Numbered from the stretch's first letter, positions 29,570 to 39,251 are shown. The stretch is DNA of 64,000 nucleotides from RFSX01 sp965248155 (GCA_965248155.1 CBDFIO010000002.1:248001-312000), one strand, 5' to 3'. Notes: generated by a model from the sequence alone, not told the origin. Numbers and translations are program-made.

Positions 29570-31831
29570 TTAATTATCAAGATTCGATTCGTTACGATCA
29601 GAAAAATAAATTTTATTCGAAAGTAATTTAAACGGGATCTTGTGGGGATTCCATATAAATATTTTTAGCGCACTATTTAATGGTACTGAATCCAAATTAA
29701 TTTCAAAGTGTTCAGAAATATGATGAATCATTCCGGGAGAAATAAATTTGCTGCCAATATTTTTATGAATGTTAAGAAGCTTTTCGCCTTCGCTCTCTAC
29801 AGCACAAGCAATGAAGAGTTTGTTTGCATTTTGTGGGATACATTCCAAATGAATATCAATGTAAAGTGGAATCGAATCTGATGTAAAATGAAATAAATTA
29901 AGATATTCAGAATTCAAACTTTTCCCATCCACTGAAGCGTTCATCAAGGTGGACACTTTAGTTCTGCAATTTGACCAATATAAAACGTTTTGATTATTCT
30001 GGTTGATTTCAGAATTCAAGGCCGCATATCTAAAATTGTTAGCGTAACTCACTGAAGCGTTACTGCTAATTCGAAATCTGATAGCTTCATCAAAACAATT
30101 TCTATGTTCCATTCTAAGTGGGCTTAATACGATTCCATCTTTGATATTTTTCTCTACCAAACGATTCATATAATAATGGCCACTTTTAGTTTCAACACTT
30201 ACAAAAAGAGCATCCGATTTATAGAATAATGATTTCAGATTTCCTAGAAAAGTTTTATTCATTTCAATTTTGATAATCGGAAACGCCTCATCGACATTTA
30301 CCCATTCATCGAGCTCAGCCGTCGAATAGTCAAGTATTTCTTCATCCTTCAATTTTTCATTTGTTCTTTTTAATAAGAGATATGATACTTCTTGTAGAAT
30401 GATTTTATAGTTTGACAATAGATACTGAATCGTTTGAGGTTCATCGTTAAGAACACTTCTGTAATCAATGCTTCCAAACCTTTCTTCATGCCATGGAACT
30501 TGTTTTGGATCGGATAAGTGCCAAATAATAAATTCCGGAGAGGAATCAGACTTGAAGTAACTCAGATTTTGCTTATCTAAACTTGAGGTATACGAAGCAT
30601 AAGACTGGACAACAGGTCTCGACACCCAATTCAGATTTTGCTGATACATGTATAAATATTGACCCGGATAAAGTTCGACTGAATGATCGCTGATGATATC
30701 CCTCGTTTCTTGATTCAGACGAAATTCATTTGTCATTTTTGTATTAGCAATACGCAGAGAATCCTGATAGGTTTTACTAAATATATATTTTCCCAAAAGA
30801 GAAAAATTAGTTGCTCTTAGTTTAACTCCAGATGCTTTAAAAATTTGTATGTGATTGAGAAAAAAGAAACCAATCGCTATGACAAGTGCGATGTGAATTT
30901 TCAACTTAATCTCAGAACAATATAAAATATATGCATAGTAAAGCACAAGCAGATAAAGAAATAACATCCTGTTATGCAGTATATCTTGCCTGGACATACT
31001 GTATTTCCATTGCAATAGTAAAGACAGGGTAAAAACAAGAAAGAACAGGCCTTTTTTCTTGTTCAATTGATATAATGCAATAAAAATTAATAAAAGAATA
31101 GAGCCCGACAAGAGGACCCAATTGTTGTTGACATATAATGCTGCTGCATCAGTATTATTTGATGATAGCCCAATAAATCCTACAACATGATCTAAGCTTC
31201 CTTTTACAGTTCTAAAAATCAAAATTCTGATCAATAAAAATGAGCTTAGGAATATTCCAAATGAATAAAGTAAAGCTGTTCTTTTATTCCTATATCGAAA
31301 GAAACAATAGACGGCTAAAGAAAGAAAAATGGAACATATAATTACAAATGAGTAGGCTTTTAGAAATAGACTCAGAGTTAATACTAAAGCAGAGAGATAT
31401 AGTTTGGAATTAGCTTGATATCTTAGAAAATGTATACACAAAAAAACCTGCGTGCCAATCAATAATAACTGGGTGTCCAAAATTGAAGCTAAGAAGATCA
31501 GCCCTAAAAGTTTTGATAATAATGGAAGACGCTTCTCAGAAATAAATAAACTCAGAGCGCTAATACAGAAGATAATATTGACAAATAGCCTGAACAGATA
31601 AGCAAGAATAATATGATTGTCGAAATCTATAGGATATAAAAGCCACGATAAAGGGCCGTGTGGAAAAACCATGAAGTTTATTAGAGATCTTTTTTCTGCA
31701 AACGCATAGTTCATGAAAACAGCTAGAGAACCATCTACATCGGAGGAAATTAGGGCTTCAGAGACGGGAATGAGGCCTATTGAGATCACAATAGAAATTA
31801 AAAGAATCCGATATCTTTCATTAGACTTCAT
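29570..31831 (-). CDS. Large polytopic membrane protein, function not recognised
   Basis: A protein of 753 residues. The N-terminal half (to about residue 335) has roughly eleven to twelve hydrophobic helices, starting at LLISIVISIGLIPVSEALI. The first periplasmic-type loop carries SSDVDGSLAVF and MVFPHGPLSWLLYP. An acidic residue pair just after TM1 and a GPL motif are reminiscent of GT-C glycosyltransferases (PMT/ArnT-like, GT39/83), but I cannot confirm this. The C-terminal ~400 residues are soluble, with conserved-looking YPGQYLYMYQQNLNWVSRP. The gene lies between two class A PBP genes on the same strand, with 34 bases to the upstream PBP and 61 to the downstream one, so co-transcription is likely. 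A role in cell-wall or surface-glycan assembly is inferred from context only. Confidence 0.7.
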   Translation of the reverse strand: MKSNERYRILLISIVISIGLIPVSEALISSDVDGSLAVFMNYAFAEKRSLINFMVFPHGPLSWLLYPIDFDNHIILAYLFRLFVNIIFCISALSLFISEKRLPLLSKLLGLIFLASILDTQLLLIGTQVFLCIHFLRYQANSKLYLSALVLTLSLFLKAYSFVIICSIFLSLAVYCFFRYRNKRTALLYSFGIFLSSFLLIRILIFRTVKGSLDHVVGFIGLSSNNTDAAALYVNNNWVLLSGSILLLIFIALYQLNKKKGLFFLVFTLSLLLQWKYSMSRQDILHNRMLFLYLLVLYYAYILYCSEIKLKIHIALVIAIGFFFLNHIQIFKASGVKLRATNFSLLGKYIFSKTYQDSLRIANTKMTNEFRLNQETRDIISDHSVELYPGQYLYMYQQNLNWVSRPVVQSYASYTSSLDKQNLSYFKSDSSPEFIIWHLSDPKQVPWHEERFGSIDYRSVLNDEPQTIQYLLSNYKIILQEVSYLLLKRTNEKLKDEEILDYSTAELDEWVNVDEAFPIIKIEMNKTFLGNLKSLFYKSDALFVSVETKSGHYYMNRLVEKNIKDGIVLSPLRMEHRNCFDEAIRFRISSNASVSYANNFRYAALNSEINQNNQNVLYWSNCRTKVSTLMNASVDGKSLNSEYLNLFHFTSDSIPLYIDIHLECIPQNANKLFIACAVESEGEKLLNIHKNIGSKFISPGMIHHISEHFEINLDSVPLNSALKIFIWNPHKIPFKLLSNKIYFSDRNESNLDN

Positions 31832-31865
31832 ATAATGATGAAAGATAATCGCATTTCACGAAAAG

Positions 31866-34352
31866 CTAGAATTCCTCCTCAAACTGATCATTAAGCACTT
31901 TGATCTTTTTTTCTCTGTCTTTGGCTTCTTTTGAAGGTAATTCATCATTATACATTTCGCAATCAAAGACTATCCTGTCTCCCTTTGGAATTTTAAATGA
32001 AGCAGAATTATTGAGCTTTATAGATTTGTCTTTTTCCAATCGGTTCATAAATTCAATATAGAAAGGTCTGGCCATAACACCGCCTGAACCCTGTTCAATA
32101 CTTAAAAATCGAATCCAATTATTTTCACCTCCTACCCAAGTTCCTACCACAAGATCCGGCGATATACCCATGAACCAACCATCAACAAAATCATTTGTGG
32201 TTCCGGTTTTACCACCCCATTCTGAACCCAATCGCCAAGAATGGTTGCTCGATGCGTGTTTTAAATAATTGACCATTGCGTCGTTATATTTTTCAGTGAA
32301 CACCTTCTTTTTACTTGGTACTGCGTTGTAAAGCACCTTCCCGTCCTTATCTTCAATACGTGTCAGAAAAACAGGTTCAATATAAGTACCGTTATTTGCA
32401 AATGTTGAATACGCCGCCGTCATCTCTAGTACATTCAATTGAGCAGCACCAAGAACGATAGACGGAGCATTCGGGACCTTTTTCTTATCTATCCCCATCT
32501 TGTCAACCAGATTCCTAATTAGTCTTACATTACCTAACTCTTTAATCAACCATACTGAAAGTGAGTTCTTAGAGAACTTTAATCCATCTTTGAGGGATGT
32601 CATTTCTCCAGAAAATTGTCCATTTGAATTGCTGGGAGACCAGGTTTCTAGAAGGTCAAAATTTCGATCGCCACCTACTATTTCATATTGTCTGTCTTCC
32701 ACTTTCTGACAAGGAGATATTCCTTGCATAAGAGCGGTCGCATACACGAAGGGTTTAAATGTTGATCCTACTTGTCTGTTAGACAAGACATGATCATATT
32801 TAAAATATTTATTTCCAATTCCACCTACCCAAGTCTTTACATTTCCAGTTGCGGGATCTATTGATACCGAACCAATCTGCATATGTTTATGATGATACCT
32901 AATAGAATCTAAAGGTGTCATACTTATGGTTTTTTCCTTATTATCATTGTAAGAAAAAACCCTCATCTTAATTTTTTGATTAAAAGCTTTAATAGCCTTT
33001 TGATCCAGTTCAGCTCTTTTTTGTTTTAGATTTTGCCACAGTTCAGTTCGCAATATGGCTTTATAAGCATTTGATTGTTTACTTGAAATGATTTCTTGTC
33101 GTCGTAATTTATTTAGATATCCGGGAGTTTTTTCCTCTTCAATCATTCTATTAATGTCTGAATCCAATAATCTTGCATCGGGGATCTCATCTATTATGTC
33201 CTGAATTAAATTACCGATTATTCCTTGTCTTAATCTTTTATATCGTTCAGATTCCCTGACGGCCCGATTAAAGGATGCCTTTCGGATGCCTTTCTGTCTG
33301 CCATCAGCTTTATGAGTCCACGGATCTTTATTTCTCCAAAGATTAAAATAGCGGTCTTGAATAACTTTCATGTGATTGACGGCAGCTTCCTCTGCATGTC
33401 TTTGCATGTCCTTATCTATGGTTGTATAAATTTTCAATCCATCTTCCCAAATGTCATATTTAGTTCCATCAGGCTTTCTATATTTATTTTTTGCTAATAG
33501 ATTTTTAAGATGACTGGTTAATGTAGCCCTGAAATATGGAGCCAATCCATCATAATGAAATGAACGATTGAAATCAGTTAAATCAATAGATTCTTCTTTA
33601 AACTTTTCCAGCTCTTCTTCTGATATATAATTATTTTTAGCCATCTGCCTTAAGACCACATTTCGTCTTTTAAGTGCATTGTCAGGATTTATCTTTGGAT
33701 TATAAGTATGAGGGTTTTTAAGCATTCCAATAAGAATTGCAGCTTCCCCCAGACTTAATTTGCTCTGGTCTTTTCCAAAGTATGTCTTAGCAGCTGAGCT
33801 CACACCAAAGGAGGAATAGATAAATTCAAATTTGTTCAGATACATGGCTATGATCTCTTCTTTGGTATATCTCTTCTCAAATTCTATGGCTATTACCCAC
33901 TCTTTCATTTTCTGCCATATTCTCTTAATAAAAGATCTGGATCTTTTGGTAAAAAATTGCTTGGCAAGTTGCTGAGTTATTGTACTTGCGCCACCACGTC
34001 TCCCCAAATAGAAAAAAGCACGAGCAGTTCCTCTGCTGTCGATTCCACTGTGATTAAAAAATCTTTCATCTTCAGTTGCAATCAAGGCATTGATGAGGTG
34101 TGGATTTAAATTCTCATAAGTTAAAAGTTCGCGATTCTGGGAATAGAACCGCCCTAGCTCTGAAAGATCTGTTGCATAGATTATTGAAGCTTCTTCGTAA
34201 TCTGGGTTTTCCAATTCTTCTGTATCCGGTAACTTTGTGAATGAAACAAGTACAAACAGGGAAGCCAAAAACAATAGCCCACAAACCAGCACTAACCAAC
34301 CCCACTTAATAAGTGCAGAGTAATTGATTTTTATCTCTTTCTTCTTAGTCAT
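31866..34352 (-). CDS. Class A penicillin-binding protein (PBP1a-like), copy 2
   Basis: An 828-residue paralogue of the copy at 26848-29508. It has the same order: a TM helix (about 15-37), the GT51 motifs ATEDERFFNHSGID and GGASTITQQLAKQFFTK, the helical linker, the transpeptidase SxxK STFK near residue 531, SKNS, and KTG in GGKTGTTNDFVDGWFMG near 714. Matching sentences in both copies (YTKEEIIAMYLNKFEFI, RQVGST, GTWVGG/GVWVGG) show an old duplication, since the linkers have diverged widely. It polymerises glycan strands and cross-links peptides. The C-terminal tail is Lys/Glu-rich and shorter than in copy 1. The start ATG at 34352 faces the GH3-like gene across about 200 bases of AT-rich DNA that holds small palindromes but no gene. 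Confidence 0.93.
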   Translation of the reverse strand: MTKKKEIKINYSALIKWGWLVLVCGLLFLASLFVLVSFTKLPDTEELENPDYEEASIIYATDLSELGRFYSQNRELLTYENLNPHLINALIATEDERFFNHSGIDSRGTARAFFYLGRRGGASTITQQLAKQFFTKRSRSFIKRIWQKMKEWVIAIEFEKRYTKEEIIAMYLNKFEFIYSSFGVSSAAKTYFGKDQSKLSLGEAAILIGMLKNPHTYNPKINPDNALKRRNVVLRQMAKNNYISEEELEKFKEESIDLTDFNRSFHYDGLAPYFRATLTSHLKNLLAKNKYRKPDGTKYDIWEDGLKIYTTIDKDMQRHAEEAAVNHMKVIQDRYFNLWRNKDPWTHKADGRQKGIRKASFNRAVRESERYKRLRQGIIGNLIQDIIDEIPDARLLDSDINRMIEEEKTPGYLNKLRRQEIISSKQSNAYKAILRTELWQNLKQKRAELDQKAIKAFNQKIKMRVFSYNDNKEKTISMTPLDSIRYHHKHMQIGSVSIDPATGNVKTWVGGIGNKYFKYDHVLSNRQVGSTFKPFVYATALMQGISPCQKVEDRQYEIVGGDRNFDLLETWSPSNSNGQFSGEMTSLKDGLKFSKNSLSVWLIKELGNVRLIRNLVDKMGIDKKKVPNAPSIVLGAAQLNVLEMTAAYSTFANNGTYIEPVFLTRIEDKDGKVLYNAVPSKKKVFTEKYNDAMVNYLKHASSNHSWRLGSEWGGKTGTTNDFVDGWFMGISPDLVVGTWVGGENNWIRFLSIEQGSGGVMARPFYIEFMNRLEKDKSIKLNNSASFKIPKGDRIVFDCEMYNDELPSKEAKDREKKIKVLNDQFEEEF

Positions 34353-34529
34353 AAGGAACTTATATATTACACAAAATTATAATATAATAATATCTTTTTA
34401 ATATAAAAGATGAATAATGTATAAGAGTTATTACTTGAAAATAGAGTAGACACCCTTATAACTCCATCAGATTCAAAAATATTTCGTCGGCATATCTATT
34501 TAAAAAGAAAATTCTCGTCATTGATTTTA

Positions 34530-34537
34530 TAATTTTG
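34530..34537 (+). promoter_or_regulatory. Candidate -7 box for the GH3-like gene
   Basis: TAATTTTG matches TAnnTTTG exactly, 21 bases before the chosen ATG at 34559. No convincing -33 TTTG is visible 19-21 bases upstream. Its position also argues against using the TTG at 34535 as start codon. Confidence 0.4.
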
Positions 34538-34558
34538 AATACGCATTATGGCAAACAA

Positions 34559-36052
34559 ATGATAGATTTCATTCTTCGCAGTTATTTCAAAAAAAGACAA
34601 AAAAAAGTCGAATACGTTGCTGAGCATCCGATGGTGTATCAGAATGCCATTTTGGAAAAAATCATACAAAAAAACAAATCATGTGTCTATGGAGTAGAAA
34701 ATAGATTTGAGCTAATCCGAAATTATTCAAGCTACACAAGCCATATCCCAATCGTTTCCTATGAAGATATCTCTCCATTGATTAAAAAGATGATGGGCGG
34801 TATTCCAAACATTCTCTGTTCAGATCCCATACATTGGTTTGCAAAATCATCAGGATCATCAGATGGTAGAAGTAAATATATTCCGGTTAGTAAAAAATAT
34901 CTTCGAAAAGGTCACCTGAAATGTGCTTGGGATGCAGCAAGTATTATATACAATGAGGACAGTACAGCCAGCTTATTCAAGGACCGCTCTCTTATCATGG
35001 GTGGAAGCATCGAAAAGATCAATGCCTATTCCCATACAGGAGATATATCTGCCATCATTCTTCATCATTTTCCAAAAATTGGAAGATCATTTTATACTCC
35101 GGATTTCACAACTGCCTTAATGGCGGAATGGGATAAAAAAATTAAAAAAATAGCGACAATTACAAGCAAGCAAAACGTAACTCTGTTGGCTGGAGTTCCT
35201 ACTTGGACATTAGTACTTTTCAAAGAGATTATTAAACAGACTGGTAAAAAGAACATCTCGGAAGTATGGCCGAATCTTAGATCTTATCTTCATGGAGGAG
35301 TTAACTTTCAACCTTATCGAAAAGAATTCGAAAAATATCTTCCTACTGAAAAGCTGATCTATAGAGAAGTCTATAATGCATCTGAAGGTTATTTTGCCTT
35401 GCAAAACGAAAAAGATGAAGAAGGAATGTTGCTGCTGTGCAATCATGAAATCTTTTACGAATTTATACCTCAAAATGAAAACAAAAATCAAGACCCTATC
35501 TGCCTGCAAGATGTCCAAACGGATCAAGTTTATGAATTACTGATCAGTAATACTTCCGGTCTCTATCGATATAAAATGGGAGATCTTGTTCAATTTGTTC
35601 GATTAAAGCCCTACAAATTGATTATTGTTGGAAGAACCCATCAACAAATAAATGTGTTTGGTGAAGAATTGAGCATCGATAATGTATCTCGAGCCCTTGC
35701 TATAACTTGTGAAAAATACAACGCTCAGATTTACGACTTTACTGTAGCGCCTATATTTCTAAAATCCACCAACAAAGGATCGCATGAATGGTGGATAGAA
35801 TTCAGCCACCCTCCCAATGAAATTTTACATTTTGCTAACTCTCTGGATACAAATCTTAGAAAACTAAATTCTGATTATGATGCCAAACGTTCAAATGATC
35901 TTGCACTTGAAAATTTAAAAATTAAAACACTTGAGGAAGGGACATTTGATCGGTGGCTTAAGCAAAAAGGGAAATATCAAGCTCAACAAAAAATACCAAA
36001 ATTAAAGAATGACAGATCCTTCGTTAATGAATTGAATGAGCAATTGGTTTAA
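34559..36052 (+). CDS. GH3 (auxin-responsive promoter) family acyl-adenylate enzyme-like protein
   Basis: I choose ATG at 34559 (497 residues) over a TTG 24 bases upstream. GH3 proteins are ANL-type adenylating enzymes. In plants they conjugate amino acids to jasmonate or auxin. Bacterial members are common in Bacteroidota and of unknown substrate. Visible motifs: the phosphate-binding loop FAKSSGSSDGRSKYIPVS (about residues 97-114), LAGVPTWTLVLFKEI, the second ATP motif YNASEGYFALQ, LLISNTSGLYRYKMGDLVQF and VGRTHQQINVFGEELS. All three core adenylation motifs are present, so the enzyme should be able to bind ATP. It heads a plus-strand run with a small hypothetical gene and recO downstream. 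Confidence 0.88.
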   Translation: MIDFILRSYFKKRQKKVEYVAEHPMVYQNAILEKIIQKNKSCVYGVENRFELIRNYSSYTSHIPIVSYEDISPLIKKMMGGIPNILCSDPIHWFAKSSGSSDGRSKYIPVSKKYLRKGHLKCAWDAASIIYNEDSTASLFKDRSLIMGGSIEKINAYSHTGDISAIILHHFPKIGRSFYTPDFTTALMAEWDKKIKKIATITSKQNVTLLAGVPTWTLVLFKEIIKQTGKKNISEVWPNLRSYLHGGVNFQPYRKEFEKYLPTEKLIYREVYNASEGYFALQNEKDEEGMLLLCNHEIFYEFIPQNENKNQDPICLQDVQTDQVYELLISNTSGLYRYKMGDLVQFVRLKPYKLIIVGRTHQQINVFGEELSIDNVSRALAITCEKYNAQIYDFTVAPIFLKSTNKGSHEWWIEFSHPPNEILHFANSLDTNLRKLNSDYDAKRSNDLALENLKIKTLEEGTFDRWLKQKGKYQAQQKIPKLKNDRSFVNELNEQLV

Positions 36053-36104
36053 CAAGCCTCAGGAATAGAAATAAATTAGGGTGACAATTAAAATGTATAA
36101 GTAG

Positions 36105-36112
36105 TAATTTTG
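36105..36112 (+). promoter_or_regulatory. Candidate -7 box just before the 36117 gene
   Basis: TAATTTTG matches TAnnTTTG exactly but ends only four bases before the ATG at 36117. If used, transcription would begin at or inside the start codon, giving a leaderless message or a start at a later Met (MIMHIAD). Confidence 0.3.
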
Positions 36113-36116
36113 ATTT

Positions 36117-36431
36117 ATGGAAGAGTCTGTGGACATATCAAAGAGGATTGCTGAAGATCTTGATTTAGAGATTCCTTTAGAATTATCAGACAAAGAAATG
36201 ATTATGCATATTGCTGATCGAGTCGAACAAATGTTAAAAGGAGATCCAGATCTGTTAATGAGCTATTTGTATCGCCTTGATGTTGAAGAAAAGAAAATTA
36301 GCCAGGCTTTAGGTACAAGTATTACACCGGCACATGTCACATTCGCTCAATTAATCTGGGAGAGACAAAAAGAAAGATTAGCAACGAAAGCAAAAATAAA
36401 ACAAGACCCTATCAAGGGTTGGGAATATTGA
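36117..36431 (+). CDS. Small conserved-looking hypothetical protein
   Basis: A protein of 104 residues, acidic at the N-terminus and basic at the C-terminus. It is predicted almost wholly helical: SVDISKRIAEDLDLEIP, ELSDKEMIMHIADRVEQMLKG, DLLMSYLYRLDVEEKKISQAL, and AHVTFAQLIWERQKERLATKAK. There is no signal peptide and no TM helix, so it is cytosolic. The YLYRLDVEEKKI and WERQKER segments look conserved-type, and I believe similar small proteins occur next to recO or GH3 genes in Bacteroidota, but I do not recognise a named family. It ends with TGA, about 50 bases before the recO start. Function unknown. Confidence 0.65.
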   Translation: MEESVDISKRIAEDLDLEIPLELSDKEMIMHIADRVEQMLKGDPDLLMSYLYRLDVEEKKISQALGTSITPAHVTFAQLIWERQKERLATKAKIKQDPIKGWEY

Positions 36432-36480
36432 TACATGCATCTTAGTCTTCAAAAATTAGTAACTCAATAAAGAATACGTT

Positions 36481-37191
36481 CTGCCAAAACTTTTAAAAAC
36501 CGAAGGAGTTGTTTTCCGAAGTCTCAATTATTCTGAGACGAGCCTAATCCTTGATATATATACGAAGGAATTAGGTTTGCATTCTTTTATCGTTAGCGGT
36601 GTAAGAAAGTCTAAATCCAAAATGTCTAATGTATATCATCCGATGAACATCATTGACATGGTCGCCTATGAAAATGATGGAAAGCTCTCAAGAATCAAAG
36701 AAGCTCAGCTAGCATACAATTATGTTGATTTATATTCCAATGTAATTAAATCCTCATTGGGTATGTTTTTGATTGATCTTTCAAGGAGTGCAATAAAAGA
36801 GAGAGAGGCCAATCTTGATATATATAATTTAATCGTCAATTATTTAATGGGTATAGATCAGAACAAGCTGGAACAAAAATATTTACCGATTCAATTTAGT
36901 ATTGATCTGGCTGCATATCTAGGATTTCAGCTGTCTGACAATTATTCGCCTGATAAAGAGTTCTTTGATTTGATGTCTGGACAATTTATCAATAATGATA
37001 TTCGAAGTCCTTATTGTCTTAATATTGATCTCAGTAAATATTTGTCACAAATACTGTCGCATGAAAATGTTGAAATGAACAAATCAGATCGAAATGAGCT
37101 CGTTGATTCGATGATTAAGTATTATCAGTTGCACATAGAAGGATTTAAACCATTAAAATCATTATCTGTGCTTAGAACAATTCTTTCCTGA
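36481..37191 (+). CDS. recO: DNA repair protein RecO (non-ATG start)
   Basis: RecO helps RecR load RecA at gaps in recombinational repair. The N-terminal OB-fold is visible only if the gene starts upstream of the first ATG: LLKTEGVVFRSLNYSETSLILDIYT then ELGLHSFIVSGVRK is the RecO signature. The frame is open from 36463. No ATG or GTG lies in it, so the CTG at 36481 (236 residues, the normal size) is my choice. A start at the later ATG 36622 would remove the OB-fold. The C-terminal helical domain (LNIDLSKYLSQILSH to LKSLSVLRTIL) is complete. The zinc-finger cysteines of some RecO proteins are absent. A one-base error near the start cannot be excluded. Confidence 0.82.
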   Translation: MPKLLKTEGVVFRSLNYSETSLILDIYTKELGLHSFIVSGVRKSKSKMSNVYHPMNIIDMVAYENDGKLSRIKEAQLAYNYVDLYSNVIKSSLGMFLIDLSRSAIKEREANLDIYNLIVNYLMGIDQNKLEQKYLPIQFSIDLAAYLGFQLSDNYSPDKEFFDLMSGQFINNDIRSPYCLNIDLSKYLSQILSHENVEMNKSDRNELVDSMIKYYQLHIEGFKPLKSLSVLRTILS

Positions 37192-37204
37192 TTATAAAAT
37201 TTTA

Positions 37205-37212
37205 TAGCTTTG
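37205..37212 (+). promoter_or_regulatory. Candidate -7 box for the E1 fusion gene
   Basis: TAGCTTTG matches TAnnTTTG exactly, 32 bases before the ATG at 37245 and 13 bases after the recO stop. No clear -33 element was seen. Confidence 0.4.
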
Positions 37213-37244
37213 CCATCCATTAATATTTACTTTTTTTAAGATTC

Positions 37245-39245
37245 ATGATATCAGTCAAATCAGCTCCAGCACTAACATTCGAACCTAAAAAAATGGCTAA
37301 GAAAACATTGAGATCTTTGTATAGCTCAATGTTAAAACCACGGTTGATTGAAGAAAAAATGCTCTCTTTATTAAGGCAGGGAAAAATCTCAAAGTGGTTC
37401 TCTGGTATTGGTCAAGAAGCAATTGCCGTAGGTTGTACTCTGGCACTTCAAAGTGAAGAATGGATATTTCCAATGCATCGAAATCTTGGTGTATTTACAA
37501 GTAGAAATATTCCTTTGTATAGATTATTCTCTCAATGGCAAGGCAAACCATCAGGATTTACAAAAGGCCGTGACCGGTCCTTCCATTTTGGTACCAAGGA
37601 TTACAATATCTGGGGTATGATTTCTCATCTTGGTCCACAACTTTCGCTTGCAAGCGGAATTGCTTTGGCACACAAAATTTCGAAAGAAAAAAATGTAAGT
37701 CTGGCATTTACGGGTGAGGGAGGAACAAGCGAAGGAGAATTTCATGAAGCTTTGAATGTTGCTGCTGTTTGGAATTTGCCAGTCATTTTTGCAGTAGAAA
37801 ATAATGGTTATGGCTTATCAACACCGATATCCGAACAATTCCGATGTGAAAAGATCGCAGATAAAGGTATAGGATATGGAATGGAATCTTACTCTATAGA
37901 TGGTAACAACATTCTTGAGGTTTACAATAATATAAAGTCTATTGCTAAGGATCTAAGGAAAAAGCCAAGACCCGTTCTGATAGAATTCAATACGTTTAGA
38001 ATGCGTGGTCATGAAGAAGCATCAGGAACCAAATATGTTCCTAAAAAACTTATGGATCAGTGGGCAAAACGTGACCCCTTATTAAATTTCGAAAACTTTC
38101 TTTTAGAAAGTAAGATCATTGACAATAAATATATTGACAATCTTAAATCAGAGTTCAAACAAGAAATTAGCTCAGAATTTAAAAAAGCCTCAGAAAGTGA
38201 AGCGCTTATTGTTGATCTGGACACTGAGTTAAAAGATGTATATGCCCCCCATGAACACAAAGCAATAGTAAGCACAAAGAAAAATCAAGAATTACGATTT
38301 ATTGATGCCATTTCTGATGGATTAGACCTCGCTATGAAAAAATGGGAGAACTTGATATTCATGGGCCAGGATATAGCAGAATATGGGGGAGTATTTAAAA
38401 TTACAGATGGGTTTTTAGATAGATATGGTTCTGACAGAATAAGAAACACTCCCTTATGTGAGAGCGCCATTCTGGGGATTGCCCTCGGCTTAAGTATGAA
38501 GGGTTATAAGTCAATGGTAGAAATGCAGTTTGCAGATTTTGTGACATGTGGCTTTAATCAAATCGTAAATAACATCGCCAAATTACAATACAGATGGAAT
38601 CAAAATGCCGACCTGGTTATAAGAATGCCATGCGGTGGTAGTGTTGCAGCAGGTCCATTTCATTCTCAGACCAATGAAGCGTGGTTTACCCATACTCCGG
38701 GATTGAAGATCGTTTATCCTTCCAACCCCAGTGATGCAAAAGGGTTATTATTGAGTGCATTTGAAGATCCTAATCCTGTTTTATTTTTTGAGCACAAAGC
38801 CCTTTATAGAAGTAAAGTTGAAGAAGTGCCATCAGGGTATTATAATATAGAAATCGGTAAAGCGAGAGTTCACAGGTCTGGTTCTGCCTTGTCAATTATA
38901 ACTTATGGAATTGGAGTAGATTGGGCAACAGAAGCTATTAATTCTATGAATGTTGATGCAGACATAATCGATTTGAGATCCCTACAACCTTTAGATTATT
39001 CTACTATCGAACAATCTATTAAAAAGACCAATAAAGTACTTCTTCTACATGAGGATAGTTTGTTTGGTGGTCTGGGGGGAGAAATATCTGCTTATATTTC
39101 AGAAAATTTATTTGAATATCTGGATGCTCCCATATTAAGAGTTGCCAGTTTGGATACACCGGTTCCATTTGCCCCACAACTTGAAAAACAATATTTAGCA
39201 AGTGAGCGATTACTTCAAGCTATTGAAAAACTTTTAAAATATTAA
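37245..39245 (+). CDS. 2-oxoacid dehydrogenase E1, alpha and beta fused
   Basis: A protein of 666 residues, covering both E1 subunits in one chain. It decarboxylates branched-chain 2-oxoacids (or pyruvate) with thiamine diphosphate and hands the acyl group to lipoyl-E2. The alpha half (about 20-330) has the TPP motif TGEGGTSEGEFHEAL ending in NNGYGLSTPI. The beta half (about 345-660) begins LRFIDAISDGLDLAM and shows GQDIAEYGGVFKIT, MVEMQFADFVTCGFNQI, PCGGSVAAGPFHSQ, and the C-terminal transketolase domain IDLRSLQPLDYSTIEQS. This fused form is common in Bacteroidota. No E2 or E3 gene is present in the window. Substrate choice (branched-chain versus pyruvate) cannot be settled here. Confidence 0.92.
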   Translation: MISVKSAPALTFEPKKMAKKTLRSLYSSMLKPRLIEEKMLSLLRQGKISKWFSGIGQEAIAVGCTLALQSEEWIFPMHRNLGVFTSRNIPLYRLFSQWQGKPSGFTKGRDRSFHFGTKDYNIWGMISHLGPQLSLASGIALAHKISKEKNVSLAFTGEGGTSEGEFHEALNVAAVWNLPVIFAVENNGYGLSTPISEQFRCEKIADKGIGYGMESYSIDGNNILEVYNNIKSIAKDLRKKPRPVLIEFNTFRMRGHEEASGTKYVPKKLMDQWAKRDPLLNFENFLLESKIIDNKYIDNLKSEFKQEISSEFKKASESEALIVDLDTELKDVYAPHEHKAIVSTKKNQELRFIDAISDGLDLAMKKWENLIFMGQDIAEYGGVFKITDGFLDRYGSDRIRNTPLCESAILGIALGLSMKGYKSMVEMQFADFVTCGFNQIVNNIAKLQYRWNQNADLVIRMPCGGSVAAGPFHSQTNEAWFTHTPGLKIVYPSNPSDAKGLLLSAFEDPNPVLFFEHKALYRSKVEEVPSGYYNIEIGKARVHRSGSALSIITYGIGVDWATEAINSMNVDADIIDLRSLQPLDYSTIEQSIKKTNKVLLLHEDSLFGGLGGEISAYISENLFEYLDAPILRVASLDTPVPFAPQLEKQYLASERLLQAIEKLLKY

Positions 39246-39251
39246 TAAGGA

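Noticed and set aside
34353..34558. Small RNA or CRISPR-like repeat in the AT-rich divergent region
   Set aside because: There is only one short palindrome (ATCTTTT and AAAAGAT around a 6-base loop) and no repeated spacers or promoter-terminator pair.
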